Counted from the first letter of the stretch, positions 1-8,776 are shown. The stretch is DNA of 33,527 nt from Candidatus Altimarinota bacterium (GCA_018608565.1 JABAZT010000041.1:1820-35346); one strand, 5' to 3'. The notes: generated from the sequence alone by a model not told the origin. Numbers and translations: made by a program.

Positions 1-41
1 ATTGAAGGCTTTTTCTGTATGATTTTCATGTTCTAGAATTC

Positions 42-70
42 TTGTTCTAGAGCGGTTTTTGTGGTATAAT
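42..70 (+). promoter_or_regulatory. Promoter of the pilus ATPase gene
   Basis: A -35-like TTGTTC (42-47), a 17-base spacer and a perfect extended -10, TGGTATAAT (62-70). The expected transcription start is about 7 bases after the -10, on or next to the A of ATG at 77. This sets the start codon at 77 and predicts a leaderless mRNA. An in-frame ATG at 59 would put the promoter inside the gene. Confidence 0.7.
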
Positions 71-76
71 TGTCGG

Positions 77-1693
77 ATGTCAGAACAAGGATCAAAAGCC
101 AATGCTATCAATAGAGAGTTTGAGGAACGTCAAGCGCAGAGTTTGGCGGAACGTTTTAGTCTTGGATATGTAGATATAGAGCGAGAACCAGTGAATCCAG
201 ATTATCTGGATATTATTCCTCGAGAGACGGCGTTGTCACTCAAGATTATGCCTTTTCGAAAAAATCATAAAAAGATTCGAGTAGCATTGGTTTCTCCTAA
301 TAGTGAGGCGGTTCAGAACTATGTTCAGAGACTTAAGAAAGACTATGAGGTTGATATTTTTATCTGTTCAGAGAGTGGATTTAGTAAGGCGGCGGAGATA
401 TATGAAGCAGAAATTACGAATAAGAAGACGGTGGAAACACGAGATGATTTTGAGGAACATAGTAGCTCTAGTCGGATAAATATAGAAGGTTTTAAAGTTC
501 TTGAAGATAAGCTTCCAAGCTTACAAACAGAGGTTGGGTTGAGTGAGATAATCCTTACGGGGCTTGAGGCGGGAGCTTCGGATATTCATTTTCAGCCGTA
601 TCTAGATCGGATGAAGCTTCGATTTCGAATCAATGGGATTCTTCATGATGTGCTGGAGACAGATCAAAAGACAGCTCAACGGATCGTATCACGGATCAAA
701 TATGATTCGGGAACAAAATCGAATATTTCGGATATTCCACAGGATGGAAGAATGTCGCTCAATGCGAATGATCGGCAGATTGATATTCGGGTGTCGGTTA
801 TTCCTACCGAAACAGTGGAGTCTATCACGATGCGGATATTGGATGTTAGGAAGGGGTTGAGAAAATTTGATGAGCTAGGATTTACGCCTGACAAGATTGC
901 GGATATCAAACAAGTGATCCGAGAACCTGATGGGATGGTTCTCATGACTGGTCCTACTGGGTCAGGAAAGACTACTACGCTCTATGCGATGCTCAATGAG
1001 CTAAATACTCCAGATCAGAAGATTGTGACGCTAGAGGACCCAATAGAGTATCATCTGCCGAATGTGACCCAGTCACAGGTAGATAACAAAAAAGAATATA
1101 ATTTTGCCTCTGGGCTCAAAGCGATGCTGAGACATGATCCGGATATTATCCTTATTGGTGAAATACGTGAATTTGATACGGCAAGATTGGCGCTTGAGGC
1201 TTCTCAGACAGGACATTTGGTATTTAGTTCTCTCCATGCTAATTCGGCGGTGGCTTCTATTTCTCGACTTCGAAATCTAGGAATTGATAATTTTAATATT
1301 GCTTCATCTATTCGTGCGGTATTTGGTCAGAGATTGGTTCGAACCCTTTGTCCTGATTGTAAGAAAAAGGTGGAGGCGGTTTTTGAGCCAGAGCTACAAA
1401 CATTAGCGGCTAATTTTGAAGTAACGCTTCCGAGTAAAATCTATGAACCGGTAGGATGTGATACATGTGGACAATCAGGATTTACTGGTAGGACGACTAT
1501 CACAGAAGTGATGTTTGTAAATCATGAAGTGGCTAAACTTATTACCGATAATACCCCAGAACACGATATTAAGAAGGCGCTTATAGAGCTTAAACAATGT
1601 CGTCCGTTGGTGGTGGATGGTTTGGAAAAAGTTATAGCAGGCGAGACTTCCTTGACGGAATTGCTCCGAGTGGTATCTCTTAGAGACTTGTAG
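77..1693 (+). CDS. pilB: PilB/GspE-family type IV pilus assembly ATPase
   Basis: A cytoplasmic hexameric ATPase that would power assembly of a type IV pilus or type II secretion pseudopilus. The protein is 538 aa. The N-terminal ~130 residues resemble the GspE/MshE N-terminal domain. The core has Walker A GPTGSGKTT (from about residue 292), the Asp box TLEDPIEY, Walker B with DPDIILIGEIRE, and a His box. Four cysteines, C425/C428 and C461/C464, form the zinc-binding Cx2C pair typical of PilB and GspE and absent from retraction ATPases such as PilT. I start it at ATG 77 because the -10 box ends at 70. The exported deacetylase gene starts on the base after its stop, so the two are probably co-transcribed. 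No pilin or PilC gene is visible nearby. The family is certain; pilus versus secretion role is inferred. Confidence 0.93.
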   Translation: MSEQGSKANAINREFEERQAQSLAERFSLGYVDIEREPVNPDYLDIIPRETALSLKIMPFRKNHKKIRVALVSPNSEAVQNYVQRLKKDYEVDIFICSESGFSKAAEIYEAEITNKKTVETRDDFEEHSSSSRINIEGFKVLEDKLPSLQTEVGLSEIILTGLEAGASDIHFQPYLDRMKLRFRINGILHDVLETDQKTAQRIVSRIKYDSGTKSNISDIPQDGRMSLNANDRQIDIRVSVIPTETVESITMRILDVRKGLRKFDELGFTPDKIADIKQVIREPDGMVLMTGPTGSGKTTTLYAMLNELNTPDQKIVTLEDPIEYHLPNVTQSQVDNKKEYNFASGLKAMLRHDPDIILIGEIREFDTARLALEASQTGHLVFSSLHANSAVASISRLRNLGIDNFNIASSIRAVFGQRLVRTLCPDCKKKVEAVFEPELQTLAANFEVTLPSKIYEPVGCDTCGQSGFTGRTTITEVMFVNHEVAKLITDNTPEHDIKKALIELKQCRPLVVDGLEKVIAGETSLTELLRVVSLRDL

Positions 1694-2578
1694 ATGTTAT
1701 ATTTTTTATTATTTGGTTTTGGATTTTTGTTTACGACTACGGTCGAGGCGAGTGTGGATCAGATTCCTGTTTCTAGTTATGAATTATTAAAACAGAAGAT
1801 TGGTGCCAAGAATCAGAGTCGGGCAATAAAGGTGCTGGATAGTGAGCGTGATCAAAATAATGTGAATGATTCTTTTATAAAAAAATCAGTGACAATGATC
1901 ATTGCTCCTCATCCAGATGATGAAGTATTGTGTTGTAGTTTGAAAATAAAACAAAAACTAGAGCAAGGTGAACGAGTCGTGGTCGTGTATATAACAGATG
2001 GAGATGCGAAAGAAAAAGGAAATGAACGTGCTTCGATACTGTATGGACAGCAACGTCGTGGAGAATCTATCGAAGCGGCTGAAGCGCTTGGTCTTAAGTC
2101 TAATGATCTTATATTTTTGAATTTTCCTGATGGAATATTGGATAAACTTCCAGTTACTGGTTCAATGATTTCTCCCTATACGGGACAGTCTCAGACGAGT
2201 TATTTATCTTACTTTCCACGGGTTTCATATAATTTGGTAAATTTAGAGGCAAAACTTACACATCTAATCGAAGAATTTAATCCATCTGAGCTCTATGTAT
2301 CGAATGATACTCATCATGATCATAAGTTTATGGGAGATTTTATTAAAGAATTGGTACATAGTCTTGTTGGGGTATTGCCTACCGTTTATGAGTATTCGGT
2401 TCATGGACGAAAAATAAATTTAGAAAGTGATGTTTTTAGTGCTGATAAGTGGAAAGCGATTCAGATATTTAAAACACAAATGCATGATGCCTATCATGAA
2501 AAATTTATGAAACGATACGCCTATGGGCTTGAGAAATTTAAGAAATGGATTCCGACTGGGATGATGGTGAGAGAGTAG
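1694..2578 (+). CDS. PIG-L/LmbE-family deacetylase, probably exported
   Basis: A zinc-dependent N-deacetylase-type protein of 294 aa. The family signature PHPDDE lies at residues 72-77, and a second metal-ligand region HHDH is at 207-210. Both agree with the PIG-L/LmbE fold, which removes acetyl groups from N-acetylglucosamine-type sugars. Residues 1-20 are hydrophobic and end in VEAS, like a signal peptide, so the enzyme probably works outside the membrane. Its ATG directly abuts the TAG of the pilus ATPase with no Shine-Dalgarno motif, suggesting translational coupling. The substrate is unknown; a cell-wall sugar or a pilus or surface glycan would fit the exported location. The hairpin at 2609-2628 follows. 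Confidence 0.85.
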   Translation: MLYFLLFGFGFLFTTTVEASVDQIPVSSYELLKQKIGAKNQSRAIKVLDSERDQNNVNDSFIKKSVTMIIAPHPDDEVLCCSLKIKQKLEQGERVVVVYITDGDAKEKGNERASILYGQQRRGESIEAAEALGLKSNDLIFLNFPDGILDKLPVTGSMISPYTGQSQTSYLSYFPRVSYNLVNLEAKLTHLIEEFNPSELYVSNDTHHDHKFMGDFIKELVHSLVGVLPTVYEYSVHGRKINLESDVFSADKWKAIQIFKTQMHDAYHEKFMKRYAYGLEKFKKWIPTGMMVRE

Positions 2579-2608
2579 GTTTAGATACTTTTAAAATGTT
2601 TATATAAA

Positions 2609-2628
2609 AAGAGCCCCTGAGGGCTCTT
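2609..2628. terminator. Bidirectional hairpin terminator between convergent genes
   Basis: A perfect 8-bp stem AAGAGCCC/GGGCTCTT with loop CTGA. Read on the minus strand it is followed by a run of T, a good intrinsic terminator for rny. On the plus strand the tail after the deacetylase gene is less T-rich. Confidence 0.85.
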
Positions 2629-2659
2629 GATATTTATGATTATATTTTTTGACTTTGAT

Positions 2660-4198
2660 TTATTTCGCAACCCCTTCATACCGGCTTTCTCGGATTACTG
2701 CGACAACGACTTCTCCTGGATACTGACATCCTGATTCGATCTTACGAGCGATTTCAAATGACAATTTTTCTGATTGGAGGTCATCTATTTTTGCAGCGTT
2801 TACGAAAACTCGAACCTCTCGTCCAGCTTGAATGGCGAATACTTTGTCTACTCCTTCGAAAGAACTAGCGATTGTTTCAAGTTCTTTGAGTCGTTTGATG
2901 TATTTTTCGAGTGTTTCACGTCGTGCTCCTGGTCTACTGGCAGAGATTGCATCTGCGGCTTGTAGGACACGAGCTTCGATCGACTCATATGGAAGATCTT
3001 CGTGGTGAGATTTCATTGCAGTAATAACTGGTTCTTCGATCCCAAATTTCTCGAGAATTTCCATTCCGATCAGTGCGTGTCCTCCTTCTACTTCATGCGA
3101 TACGGCTTTCCCGATATCATGGACTAGTCCGGCTCGTTTACACACCTCTGGATCAGCTCCAGGGACTTGGTAGGCAATTCCTTCTGCTAGGTAGGCAACT
3201 TCAAGGGAATGTTGTAGAACATTTTGTCCATATGAAGTTCGGAATCGTAGTCGTCCTACGAGTTTGAGTACTTGATCAGGAAGTCCTGTAACTCCAAGCT
3301 CTTGTGCGGCTCGTTTTCCTATTCCGAGTAACATTTTGTCTGCTGCATCTTGAGCTTTTCGTACGATTTCTTCGATTTTAGATGGATGAATTCGTCCGTC
3401 TTTCAGAAGTTCTTCAAGTGCTACTTTTGCGACATATCGTCGGTACAGATCAAAACTAGAGATAGTAATAGCTCCAGGCGTATCATCAATGATAAGATCT
3501 ACTCCAGTGAGCATTTCGAAGGCGTTGATATTTCGCCCTTCTCGTCCGATTATCTTTCCTTTGAGATCATCAGATTCAATCTTAACGGTAGATACGGTAG
3601 ACTCCCCTGTTACGGATGAGGCGAACCGTTGGATTGACTGAACTAAGATATTTGCCGCTTCTTCATCGGCATCTTTTCTCATGGCATCAATTCGTCGTTC
3701 CATAGCAGTTGCCAGCTGAGTAGAACATTGTTCTTCAATTTGATCGAGGAGTTGTTGTTTAGCTTCGTCTTTTGAGAGCTTAGCAATCTTTTCGAGTTCT
3801 TCTCCTTGAGCATCGAGCCGTTTTTGAAGTTCTTTCTTTTGAGCTTCAAGTTCGTCGGCTGAACTTTCGTATTTTTCACGAGATTGTTCGAGTTTTTCTT
3901 TCTTTTGTTCGAGTTGCTCTTCTTTTTTGATGATTCGTTCGTCGGCTTGTTCTTCTTGTTTGGCAAGACGAGAACGGTTTTGTTCTTCTTCTCGTTTTGC
4001 GTTTTCACGAAGTGATTCCGCTTGTTTTCGTCCATCAGCCGTAATGCGATCGGCGTCTGCCTGAGCGCTTTTTCGGATACGTTCAGCTTCGGTTCGGGCC
4101 GTTTCTTCTACGAGTTTGGCTTTGGGTCGCGTGGAGAGGTATGTAACACCGGCTCCGATCAGCAACCCCGCCACTCCAAGGAGTATTGGGAGCATCAT
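2660..4198 (-). CDS. rny: Ribonuclease Y
   Basis: A membrane-anchored endoribonuclease that starts mRNA decay in many bacteria lacking RNase E. The 512-aa protein has the full family layout: a transmembrane helix at residues ~3-22, a long charged coiled coil to ~150, a KH RNA-binding domain with GKIIGREGRN at 214-223, and an HD phosphohydrolase domain with H330, H360-D361 (VHDIGKA) and SHHEDLPYES near 398-407. The length matches characterised RNase Y (about 520 aa). The first two codons are both ATG. A likely promoter at 4333-4360 gives a leader of about 130 bases. It ends at the shared hairpin at 2609-2628. Confidence 0.97.
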   Translation of the reverse strand: MMLPILLGVAGLLIGAGVTYLSTRPKAKLVEETARTEAERIRKSAQADADRITADGRKQAESLRENAKREEEQNRSRLAKQEEQADERIIKKEEQLEQKKEKLEQSREKYESSADELEAQKKELQKRLDAQGEELEKIAKLSKDEAKQQLLDQIEEQCSTQLATAMERRIDAMRKDADEEAANILVQSIQRFASSVTGESTVSTVKIESDDLKGKIIGREGRNINAFEMLTGVDLIIDDTPGAITISSFDLYRRYVAKVALEELLKDGRIHPSKIEEIVRKAQDAADKMLLGIGKRAAQELGVTGLPDQVLKLVGRLRFRTSYGQNVLQHSLEVAYLAEGIAYQVPGADPEVCKRAGLVHDIGKAVSHEVEGGHALIGMEILEKFGIEEPVITAMKSHHEDLPYESIEARVLQAADAISASRPGARRETLEKYIKRLKELETIASSFEGVDKVFAIQAGREVRVFVNAAKIDDLQSEKLSFEIARKIESGCQYPGEVVVAVIRESRYEGVAK

Positions 4199-4332
4199 TG
4201 TTGGTTAGTTTTATAAAATTAAAAAGTTCGCAAAAATTTCCCAACGCGTGGAGTACCGTTGTGATCACTAATTCGTAGATTTTTTGTATAAAAGAAAACA
4301 TATATCTGTTGTCGTGAAATTCCTGCAAAGTT

Positions 4333-4360
4333 AGTCTACAAACGGACTCTAAAAAGTCAA
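4333..4360 (-). promoter_or_regulatory. Possible rny promoter
   Basis: On the minus strand: TTGACT (4360-4355), a 16-base spacer and TAGACT (4338-4333). The predicted start near 4326 leaves an untranslated leader of about 128 bases before the rny ATG. The -10 matches only 4 of 6 consensus bases, so this is tentative. Confidence 0.35.
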
Positions 4361-4405
4361 CGAAAGGCTGTGCAATAGTATTTTGTGGATTGTGACTTGA
4401 ATATT

Positions 4406-4837
4406 TTATTTAAATTTCTTTTCGATTTTATTTATTTCTTTTAGTAAAGCTTGTTCATTTTTTTGATCTTCAGACATTGTTTTTTTAAAAATCCAAGGCA
4501 TTCCAAGTGCTAGTATGGCTATAAATACAGCTACAGAGACGCCAATGGCTCCAGCTGAATCGGAAATTTTGCTTTTAGGAATAAGCGCTTCAATTTTAGC
4601 TGTTTCTGAGGGATTTATTATTATTTGATCAATTGATCCGTTATTTTCGCCAATCCATTGAATTATTTCTGGACGAATTTCTACAGACATAGGTTCAATA
4701 GGGAGTTGTGTTAGAGATTTTTCTTCTACGGGAGCAACTGTAATTGGGAAAACTCTTAGGGTTTCTGAATTTGTTTCAAACGACATCTGTCTATCAATAC
4801 TGTCTGTATTAATTCTGTCAAAGTGATTTGAGCGCAT
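4406..4837 (-). CDS. Single-pass membrane protein of unknown function
   Basis: A 143-aa protein I do not recognise. Residues 1-90 are polar. A hydrophobic segment at about 97-115 (GVSVAVFIAILALGMPW) is followed by a short charged tail rich in Lys and Glu that looks helical. The long N-terminal part has no signal peptide, so topology is unclear. It lies 207 bases upstream of rny on the same strand and diverges from murJ with only 33 bases between the two start codons, so their promoters must overlap. An AAGGA sequence sits very close to the start. Confidence 0.7.
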   Translation of the reverse strand: MRSNHFDRINTDSIDRQMSFETNSETLRVFPITVAPVEEKSLTQLPIEPMSVEIRPEIIQWIGENNGSIDQIIINPSETAKIEALIPKSKISDSAGAIGVSVAVFIAILALGMPWIFKKTMSEDQKNEQALLKEINKIEKKFK

Positions 4838-4870
4838 TTCCTTATATTTTAAATATTCTATGGAAGAGTC

Positions 4871-6166
4871 ATGAAAAAAATTCTCTCTTTTCTTCTTCGT
4901 GGTGGTGTCCTCCTTGCAGGATCAGCCGTAATATCCAAACTTTTGAGCCTTGCTCGAGATCGTCTGCTTTTGGATATATTTGTAGATCCATCGACCGTAG
5001 ATCTGATCTATGCGAGTTTTCGAATTCCTGATTTTTTCTTTTGGTTGTTGGTGGCTTCGACGGTAGCGATGACTTTTATCCCTAGAATTCAAGGAATACA
5101 AAAAGAAGAACAACATCAGTTTTTTTCGAGTTTTTTCTGGATTATTACAGGCTTGATGACAGTGGTGGTTATTGTGGGAGAAATATTTTTACCGCAGTTG
5201 GTTGGTCTTTTTGGGGGAGGTTTTGAGTTCGAGATTCAGGCGCAGATTGTTTTCTTGAGTCGTTTTTTATTTGGTTCGGTTTGGTTTTTGTCCTTGTCTT
5301 CTGTTTTTTCGGCTTATCTCCAGTGGAGACAGACTTTTTGGGCGTTGGCGCTTGCCCCATTACTCTATATGGGGTCGATGGTAGTTGGGATTTGGCTTTT
5401 TGGGGAATCTTACGGATTAGCCGCGATTGGAGTGTCAGCCATAATTGGCGCTGGACTACACTTGGGACTTCTCTCGATGACTTCATTTTTTGGATATGAA
5501 CTCAGGCTTGTACGAGTTTGGAAAAAACCTCTGAAAAGTTTTCAACGATTTGGGAGTGATTTTGGGCAACGAGTTTTGAATGGTTCGATTTTTCAGATTA
5601 ACCAGTCAGTAGATCTTCTGATTGCGAGTTTTCTGGTGATTGGATCGGTGACTTCTTTTAGTATTGGGACAGCGCTTGGACATGCTTTGCTCTCTGTCGT
5701 GGCTTTTCCTGCTGCGCAGACGGCATTTCCTCGGCTAGCAGAAAAACAAAATCAGATTGGGATACAAAAGAAAATACTGTGGCGATCAACTAAAATGATT
5801 TGGTTACTGACAATTCCGTTTAGTATTATTTGTGCGTTTGGGAGTGAATGGATTTTGCAGCTTATATTTGGCTTGGATGGTGATCGACTCTATATGACTA
5901 ATCTTGTGTTTTTCTGGACGGTGGTGTCTTTGCCTGCCGCTTGTGTGATACCACTTTGGTCACGATTTTTTCTTGCGAATAATGATGTTTCAACTCCGCT
6001 AAAATGTAACTTTCTTTCTTTGGGGGTGGCGATGGGGATGGCGGCCTATCTAAGTTTGCAGGTTTTTAGTGGAATGGGGGCGATATTGGGTCTTGCTATT
6101 GGTAATTTTGTAGCCAATTATCTCAATGCATTGTGTTTTGGGGTTTTGATATTGCGGAAGAAATGA
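4871..6166 (+). CDS. murJ: MurJ/MviN-family lipid II flippase, short form
   Basis: A polytopic membrane protein that would move lipid II, the peptidoglycan precursor, across the inner membrane. The N-terminal region has the family pattern: SLARDRLLLDIF, then YASFRIPDFFFWLL and STVAMTFIPRI, matching the RDR...FRIPN...FIP signature of MurJ. Many hydrophobic helices follow to the end. At 431 aa it is shorter than typical MurJ proteins (about 500 aa, 14 helices), so the last one or two helices are probably missing. The stop codon is TGA, one of the few in the window, and lies exactly at the edge of the repeat at 6167-6296. A GGAAG motif stands 4 bases before the ATG. It diverges from the membrane protein gene at 4837. 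Confidence 0.9.
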   Translation: MKKILSFLLRGGVLLAGSAVISKLLSLARDRLLLDIFVDPSTVDLIYASFRIPDFFFWLLVASTVAMTFIPRIQGIQKEEQHQFFSSFFWIITGLMTVVVIVGEIFLPQLVGLFGGGFEFEIQAQIVFLSRFLFGSVWFLSLSSVFSAYLQWRQTFWALALAPLLYMGSMVVGIWLFGESYGLAAIGVSAIIGAGLHLGLLSMTSFFGYELRLVRVWKKPLKSFQRFGSDFGQRVLNGSIFQINQSVDLLIASFLVIGSVTSFSIGTALGHALLSVVAFPAAQTAFPRLAEKQNQIGIQKKILWRSTKMIWLLTIPFSIICAFGSEWILQLIFGLDGDRLYMTNLVFFWTVVSLPAACVIPLWSRFFLANNDVSTPLKCNFLSLGVAMGMAAYLSLQVFSGMGAILGLAIGNFVANYLNALCFGVLILRKK

Positions 6167-6296
6167 ATCCATCCCTCCCCCTTCCTTTGTCCCCCAGGGG
6201 AGCCTCTCTCGTGCTAGGAGCACAATTCACCTTAATACTAAACAGGAGTTAAGAAGAAATATCTCCCTTGAGAAAGGGAGATTTAGAGGGATTTAT
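6167..6296 (+). repeat. Hairpin-ended dispersed repeat, copy A
   Basis: About 130 bases with two conserved ends. The left end begins AATCCATCCCT and continues CCCCTTCCTTT. The right end carries a perfect hairpin ATCTCCCTT-GAGA-AAGGGAGAT (6261-6282) followed by TTAGAGGGATTTAT. Both ends recur in copy B (12145-12254) on the opposite strand with one or two mismatches, while the middle differs. The outer ends are roughly complementary to each other (AATCCATCCCT versus AAATCCCT), like a MITE or a REP-type palindromic unit. The inner part holds a small GTGCT/AGCAC hairpin at 6211-6223. It starts on the base after the murJ stop. Confidence 0.8.
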
Positions 6297-6391
6297 ATAA
6301 GATTTGTTCTTGGGGATTGTTATTTTTAATAATTAGTATATCCTTCGACAACAAATTGAGTAGAACGCTCAGGGGAATTAATTTTTACACT

Positions 6392-7303
6392 ATGAAAGAA
6401 ACCATAACCATTACGGCAGAGCAGGCAGGGAAACGGATAGATGCTACTGCAGCAGAAGTATTTTCTGATGTGTCACGGTCTCAGTGGCAAAAATATGGAA
6501 AATTTATACTGGACGGAAAAGAAAAGAAATCCAATGTAAAAATTGTTGAAGGACAAGAATGGACGTTGGAATATGAAGCTCCAAGTATTTTTGATGGGAA
6601 ATTAGAGCCATGGGATTATCCACTCAAAGTTCTTAAGGAGACAGATGACTATGTCGTGATCAAGAAACCAATCCGGATTTCAATTCATCCGTCTCCATCA
6701 GAGCCAACACAGAAGACAATTGTAAATGCACTTGTACATCAGTTTGGAAAAAATCTTTCGGAAGGATCACAGGAAATTGATGGAAAATCAATTGCTCGTC
6801 CTGGGATCGTACATCGTCTAGATAAGCCAACGTCGGGAGTCTTGCTTGTGGCCAAGAACAATAAGACACACAAGTTCTTCACGGACAACTGGGATAAAGT
6901 AGAAAAAATATACTATGCGATGGTAGGGGGAAATCCTCCGGAGAAAGGTAATATTGAGGGAGAAATTGTTCGAGATCCAGAAAATAGAAAACGAATGAAG
7001 GTGATGAAGAGTGATAAAGCTCGAAATGCCAGAACGGAGTTTGATACGGTACAACGAGATATAGGACTTGGAACAGGAAATGGGAATGGAAGCCTTCTTA
7101 AGATTAAGATTCATACAGGACGAACGCATCAGATACGAGTGCATCTACGATCTATTGGTCATCCAGTGGTGGGAGATGATCTCTATGATGGAGCTATTGC
7201 CAAACGACTCATGCTTCATGCTTACTCATTGAAGTTTCCAGATCCACAAACAGGGGAAATGGTAGAGGTAACGAGTGAGGTTCCATTTATTCTAGGGGAA
7301 TAA
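6392..7303 (+). CDS. RluA-family 23S rRNA pseudouridine synthase
   Basis: Converts specific uridines in rRNA (or tRNA) to pseudouridine. The 303-aa protein has an S4-like RNA-binding domain at residues ~1-62, then the RluA catalytic core with HRLDKPTSG (141-149), in which D144 is the catalytic aspartate, and the later motif KIHTGRTHQIRVHL. Length and domain order fit the RluC/RluD type; the exact target base cannot be told from sequence. I start at ATG 6392 because the S4 domain begins there (KETITITAEQ); the reading frame stays open 25 codons further upstream but with unrelated residues. The 95 bases upstream, after repeat copy A, are AT-rich and probably contain the promoter. Confidence 0.92.
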   Translation: MKETITITAEQAGKRIDATAAEVFSDVSRSQWQKYGKFILDGKEKKSNVKIVEGQEWTLEYEAPSIFDGKLEPWDYPLKVLKETDDYVVIKKPIRISIHPSPSEPTQKTIVNALVHQFGKNLSEGSQEIDGKSIARPGIVHRLDKPTSGVLLVAKNNKTHKFFTDNWDKVEKIYYAMVGGNPPEKGNIEGEIVRDPENRKRMKVMKSDKARNARTEFDTVQRDIGLGTGNGNGSLLKIKIHTGRTHQIRVHLRSIGHPVVGDDLYDGAIAKRLMLHAYSLKFPDPQTGEMVEVTSEVPFILGE

Positions 7304-7567
7304 GTGCTTTAAAAATATATAAGGGTTGAGAAATCTTCCCTATTTGGATTTTTGTATGTAATCAAAAACAGCTTTAGCCTTAGTTTTTGGCATTTCCCAA
7401 AAAGTAACAAAAAAACTAGCTCCCCGTAAAGAAATTTAGAGAAAATATATGATTACGGCTCTGGAATTATGGAGAAGGACATAAAGGTTGTTGCACCTAA
7501 TAATTTTGATGAACCGTTCATCCTGTTTTCTAGCTAAATTTCTTCAAAAGGACGCCCTAAGATTCAA
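7304..7567. other. 264-base intergenic region with inverted repeat and a coding-like remnant
   Basis: Lies between convergent genes. It holds an 11-bp perfect inverted repeat, AAGAAATTTAG at 7429-7439 and its complement at 7534-7544, with CTAGCT sequences close to both arms, and a 15-base palindrome GATGAAC-C-GTTCATC at 7508-7522. On the minus strand, frames across 7341-7530 give coding-like stretches interrupted by stops and a frameshift (for example VTFWEMPKTKAKAVFDYIQ ending in a TAG near 7343). It may be a decayed gene or a dispersed intergenic repeat. I see no complete gene and no convincing terminator. Confidence 0.45.
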
Positions 7568-8776
7568 TTATTTTTGCATTGAATGAGGAGGGATGAATTC
7601 CCCTGGATCGACTTTGCATCCTGGCATGAGCGCCGCATGAATACCAATCTGAGCTCCAGCTCCTACTATAGCTCCGAGCTTTCCCTTCTTTGAGTCTATG
7701 GCAGATCCTTTGACATCGACACGGACGGTTCGTTTGTCGAGTCTCAGATTGGCAGTACAGCTGTAGGCACCAAAGTTTACGTCTTTGTCTATGATGCTGT
7801 CTCCGATATAGGCGACATGAGTCGTTACGTTTTTGGATAGATAGGATCGAGCAATTTCGGTGTTATACCCCGCAACGGATTCTTGACCTATGACACTGTT
7901 TCGGACGAGGGCATTGTTTCCTACTATGGCTCCTTTTCCTATATAACAAGGACCGATAATGGTGGCATTTTCATATATTTTTGCGTCTTCATCTATTATT
8001 ACGTGTTCCCCTCGTATGTTTGCGGATGGAGCTACTATTGCATTTTTGGCGGTAGAGCTTGGTGTATTTGAGAGGATTAGATCCATCATATCCAAAACAT
8101 TCCATGGATATTTGATGGCTTGCCAGTAGTCATCGTATTCTACCGCAGCGTAGGTTCCTGATTTAAACAATGTATCGAGTGCGACTTCATAGATATCATC
8201 GGCACTGGATTGAGCGGATTTGAGTGCCGTTTTGAGGTCTCCTGCTTGGGTAAAATGATGGACCACAATATTTACTACATCTGAGGGTTCATTGCCTTCC
8301 CCTGGTTTTTCTACAATTCCTGTGATATTTCCATCTGTGTTGAGACTGAGATATCCTCCAGGAAAATATTCAGTTACTTTTTTGGCTAATATTCCACCAT
8401 TTTCCCCATCTGATTGTGCGAGTATCTGGCTGTAGATCTCTGGATTGACATAGTCGTTTCCACCGAGGATCGTAACGGATTCCTTATCTTCTACAGATTT
8501 AAGTCCTTCAGTGATTCCTCCTGCCATGCCTTCCTCTAGGTTTGGTTGGATGGTTATGACTGCGTTATGGAGGAAATCATGCTGTGAGCAGAGTGTTTTG
8601 ATTTGTTCGACATTGTTATCACTTCCGACGATGATGAAGTTCTTGAGTCCGCCTTTGTGTGCATTTTCGAGTAAATGAAGAATGAGTGGTTTTCCACAAA
8701 ACTCTAAGAAATTCTTATCAGAAATAGGATTCATACGAGAGGAGGTTCCGGCAGCGAGGAAGATTGTTTTTGTCAT
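7568..8776 (-). CDS. GlmU-like sugar nucleotidyltransferase with left-handed beta-helix domain
   Basis: A 402-aa two-domain protein. Residues 1-~230 form a nucleotidyltransferase domain starting MTKTIFLAAGTSSRM, close to the GxGTR signature of sugar-phosphate nucleotidyltransferases, with GGNDYVN and GIVEKPGEG further on. Residues ~245-402 contain hexapeptide repeats of a left-handed beta-helix (for example IIGPCYIGKGAIVGNNALV), ending in GAIVGAGAQIGIHAALMPG. This matches bifunctional GlmU-like proteins of the shorter archaeal type, which make UDP-N-acetylglucosamine; other NDP-sugar activities are possible. That would supply MurJ's pathway and glycosyltransferases. It converges with the pseudouridine synthase. 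A weak TATATA lies six bases before the start. Confidence 0.8.
   Translation of the reverse strand: MTKTIFLAAGTSSRMNPISDKNFLEFCGKPLILHLLENAHKGGLKNFIIVGSDNNVEQIKTLCSQHDFLHNAVITIQPNLEEGMAGGITEGLKSVEDKESVTILGGNDYVNPEIYSQILAQSDGENGGILAKKVTEYFPGGYLSLNTDGNITGIVEKPGEGNEPSDVVNIVVHHFTQAGDLKTALKSAQSSADDIYEVALDTLFKSGTYAAVEYDDYWQAIKYPWNVLDMMDLILSNTPSSTAKNAIVAPSANIRGEHVIIDEDAKIYENATIIGPCYIGKGAIVGNNALVRNSVIGQESVAGYNTEIARSYLSKNVTTHVAYIGDSIIDKDVNFGAYSCTANLRLDKRTVRVDVKGSAIDSKKGKLGAIVGAGAQIGIHAALMPGCKVDPGEFIPPHSMQK

Noticed and set aside
59-76. Upstream ATG at 59 as start of the pilus ATPase
   Set aside because: The extended -10 TGGTATAAT lies inside this stretch, so transcription starts after it.
1336-1346. 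GGTTCGAACCC resembling a tRNA T-arm
   Set aside because: It lies inside the conserved pilus ATPase coding sequence and no tRNA cloverleaf surrounds it.
3679-4035. Lys/Asn-rich open frame overlapping rny on the same strand
   Set aside because: A frame shadow of the RNase Y coiled-coil region, whose repeated charged codons keep other frames open.
6164-6166. TGA of murJ as a recoded codon (Gly or Trp)
   Set aside because: Reading through leads straight into the repeat, and TGA is also used as a stop at 12657-12659 in an ATGA overlap.
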